Assembly (NCBI GenBank): GCA_028276345.1
Contig: JAPYWM010000062.1
Span: 1-7,138, forward strand
From: Sphingobacterium sp.
GTDB lineage: Bacteria; Bacteroidota; Bacteroidia; SpSt-205
Direction of reading: 5' to 3'
Length of the DNA stretch: 7,138 bases
This document shows positions 6,262 to 7,138 of this stretch, in pieces (position 1 is the stretch's first letter; the number at the start of each line of letters is the position of its first letter). Position numbers and translations under genes: made by a program. The notes beneath the pieces were generated by a model. The model did not search any database, was not told the DNA's origin, and was given only the letters and a program-made list of their open reading frames with translations.

Positions 6262-6292
6262 AGGGCGTTCCTTGGACTTAGGTGGATGCGGT
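6262..6292. other. Convergent gap without an evident terminator
   Basis: These 31 bp separate the stop of the T9SS cargo gene (TGA, 6259-6261) from the stop of the AlbA_2 gene (TAA on the minus strand, 6295-6293). I see only a 4-bp AAGG/CCTT stem and no T-run on either strand. No intrinsic terminator can be supported, so transcripts from the two genes may overlap at their 3' ends or end by another mechanism. Confidence 0.5.
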
Positions 6293-6934
6293 TTAGCTCA
6301 CTAAGCGGAAGACTTCGCCGGTGGGGGTGATGTCCATGACAAGGAGGCCGATGAGGAGGTACTTGATGAGGATGCGGCGGGCTTTCCAGGCGTGGCGGGG
6401 GCCAAGGAGGGCACGGTAGGCCTTCTCGTCAATGGTGGGGTGCTCCCGCAGATAGCGCAGGAGGAGCTCTTCTTCTCGGCGGAAGCGGATATGTTGGGGT
6501 TTTTTCTGGGCTTCCCAGAAGGCTTCCAGGAAGCTGCCGGCCAGGCGTGTTTGGTCGCTAATGCGCACGTAGGCCCGCCACCGGCCGTCTTCTTCCAGCG
6601 CACGGAGGGGGCGCTTCTCAGGCTGGGGCGGCACATGCACTTCCAAGATGGCTTTATTGTCTATCATGTGGGTTTTAGCCGTAAAAGCTGTGACGGGCTG
6701 GGTGTAGCGTCGCGCCGCTAAGTCTATCATGTAATATTCCTCTTCGGGGGCGATACCCACGATGCGGCCGTTGTCTTTGACGCCGATGAGCAGGGAGCCC
6801 CCCTCGCTATTAGCGAAAGCCACGAGCGTTTTGGCGATTTTGCGGGCACTGTCAATGCGCTGTTTGAAGTCCAGCGTCTGACCCTCGCCAGCGGCTATGC
6901 GGGCCAGGATATACCCTGCTTCCCCTCCCCGCAT
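6293..6934 (-). CDS. AlbA_2 / Schlafen-type putative DNA- or RNA-binding protein with C-terminal winged-helix-like region
   Basis: This 213-residue protein is soluble and has no signal peptide. Residues about 16-130 match the AlbA_2 (Schlafen) domain: GEGQTLDFKQRI (16-27), IAKTLVAFANSEGGSLLIGV (33-52), KDNGRIVGI (53-61), EEYYMI (65-70) and AYVRISDQTRLAG (121-133). Residues about 150-213 (REEELLLRYLREHPTIDEKAYRAL and beyond) look like a small winged-helix DNA-binding unit. From memory this arrangement is widespread in Bacteroidota as a stand-alone protein of about 200-220 residues, often annotated as ATP-binding or putative DNA-binding. Its physiological role is not established, and I would not call it a defence protein without context. 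The ATG at 6934 is chosen because the -7 element at 6942-6949 lies inside the longer GTG frame starting at 6955. It is divergent from the SDR gene and shares its promoter region. Confidence 0.85.
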   Translation of the reverse strand: MRGGEAGYILARIAAGEGQTLDFKQRIDSARKIAKTLVAFANSEGGSLLIGVKDNGRIVGIAPEEEYYMIDLAARRYTQPVTAFTAKTHMIDNKAILEVHVPPQPEKRPLRALEEDGRWRAYVRISDQTRLAGSFLEAFWEAQKKPQHIRFRREEELLLRYLREHPTIDEKAYRALLGPRHAWKARRILIKYLLIGLLVMDITPTGEVFRLVS

Positions 6935-6941
6935 CCTTCTA

Positions 6942-6949
6942 CAAAGATA
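6942..6949 (-). promoter_or_regulatory. Bacteroidota-type -7 promoter element of the AlbA_2 gene
   Basis: On the minus strand this reads TATCTTTG, a perfect TAnnTTTG match. It is followed by TAGAAGG and then the ATG at 6934, a 7-nt distance that leaves a leader of only a few bases. The element would encode YLC in the GTG frame from 6955, which argues that those seven extra residues are not translated. No -33 element is evident. Confidence 0.6.
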
Positions 6950-6962
6950 AGGCACTTCGGTG

Positions 6963-6970
6963 TAAGTTTG
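6963..6970 (+). promoter_or_regulatory. Bacteroidota-type -7 promoter element of the SDR/FabG-like gene
   Basis: TAAGTTTG is a perfect TAnnTTTG match, followed by CGCAT and then the ATG at 6976. The 5-nt distance predicts a leaderless or nearly leaderless mRNA. Only 13 bp separate it from the opposing -7 element of the AlbA_2 gene, so the two promoters must overlap in their RNA polymerase footprints. No -33 element is evident at standard spacing. Confidence 0.6.
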
Positions 6971-6975
6971 CGCAT

Positions 6976-7138
6976 ATGCTCTCCTTACAGGATAAAGTCA
7001 TCTTGGTAACCGGTGGAAGCCGCGGAATCGGTCGTGCTATTGTGGAAGTGCTTGCGCAGGTAGGTGCGATTGTCGCTTTCACGTATCGGGGTTCCGTAGA
7101 GGCCGCTCAGAGCCTCGCCGAAGCGCATCGCGACCGGG
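6976..7138 (+). CDS. Short-chain dehydrogenase/reductase, FabG-like (3-oxoacyl-ACP reductase family), N-terminal part
   Basis: The ATG at 6976 opens a frame that continues past the right edge, showing 54 codons. It begins MLSLQDKVILVTGGSRGIGRA. The TGGSRGIG motif (residues 12-19) is the NAD(P)-binding glycine-rich turn of classical SDR enzymes, and Arg16 after the Ser fits NADPH preference as in FabG. The sequence continues into the second beta-strand (AIVAFTYRGS), also FabG-like. FabG reduces 3-oxoacyl-ACP in fatty acid elongation. With only the Rossmann start visible, another SDR such as a sugar or alcohol dehydrogenase is possible. The catalytic Ser-Tyr-Lys lies outside the window. It is transcribed away from the AlbA_2 gene across a 41-bp gap. 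Confidence 0.85.
   Translation, partial: MLSLQDKVILVTGGSRGIGRAIVEVLAQVGAIVAFTYRGSVEAAQSLAEAHRDR

Noticed and set aside
6262..6292. AAGG/CCTT stem as a bidirectional terminator
   Set aside because: The stem has only four base pairs with no T-run on either side, too weak to call a terminator.
6293..6934. AlbA_2/Schlafen protein as evidence of a phage-defence island
   Set aside because: Stand-alone AlbA_2 proteins are common in Bacteroidota, and none of the neighbours (surface protein, lipid and sugar enzymes) is defence-related. No mobile or repeat features are present.

Overview
The window looks like chromosomal DNA from a member of the Bacteroidota or a close relative. Three things point there: a secreted protein with a type IX secretion (T9SS) C-terminal sorting domain, a small Schlafen/AlbA_2 protein of a type I recall as common in Bacteroidota, and perfect copies of the Bacteroidota -7 promoter element TAnnTTTG just upstream of three start codons. 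Most genes are GC-rich with many Ala, Leu and Pro residues. No mobile element, CRISPR array, tRNA or rRNA was seen. No stretch longer than about 220 bases lacks a gene.

Positions 3837 down to 1 (minus strand) hold one tightly packed operon. In transcription order it contains a PaaG-like crotonase-fold isomerase (3837-3061), Kdo-8-phosphate synthase KdsA (3064-2246), a divergent beta-ketoacyl synthase with an intact Cys-His-His triad (2259-1159), a BioF-like PLP-dependent acyl-amino-acid condensing enzyme (1172-117), and the start of an unrecognised gene that runs off the left edge (100-1). Consecutive genes overlap by 4, 14 and 14 bp, so translation is probably coupled. KdsA supplies Kdo for the lipopolysaccharide inner core. 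The ketoacyl synthase and BioF-like enzyme could build and then condense an acyl chain, either for biotin (8-amino-7-oxononanoate) or for an amino-ketone lipid. The sequence alone does not decide between these.

Positions 3838-4053 form a divergent intergenic region. It has a perfect TACCTTTG element 4 nt before the isomerase start, a 12-bp perfect palindrome, and a near-match -7 element 5 nt before the start of the T9SS cargo gene. That gene (4054-6261, plus strand) encodes a 735-residue exported protein with a signal peptide, a large unrecognised ectodomain, a fibronectin-III-like domain and a T9SS type A sorting domain.

Positions 6293-6934 (minus strand) encode the AlbA_2 protein, convergent with the T9SS gene. 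Its promoter lies back to back with that of an SDR/FabG-like reductase starting at 6976 on the plus strand and cut off by the right edge. Both -7 elements sit within a 41-bp intergenic gap.

The most notable signal is that the TAnnTTTG elements lie only 4-7 nt upstream of start codons. This predicts leaderless or nearly leaderless mRNAs and corrects two gene starts that would otherwise be placed too far upstream.
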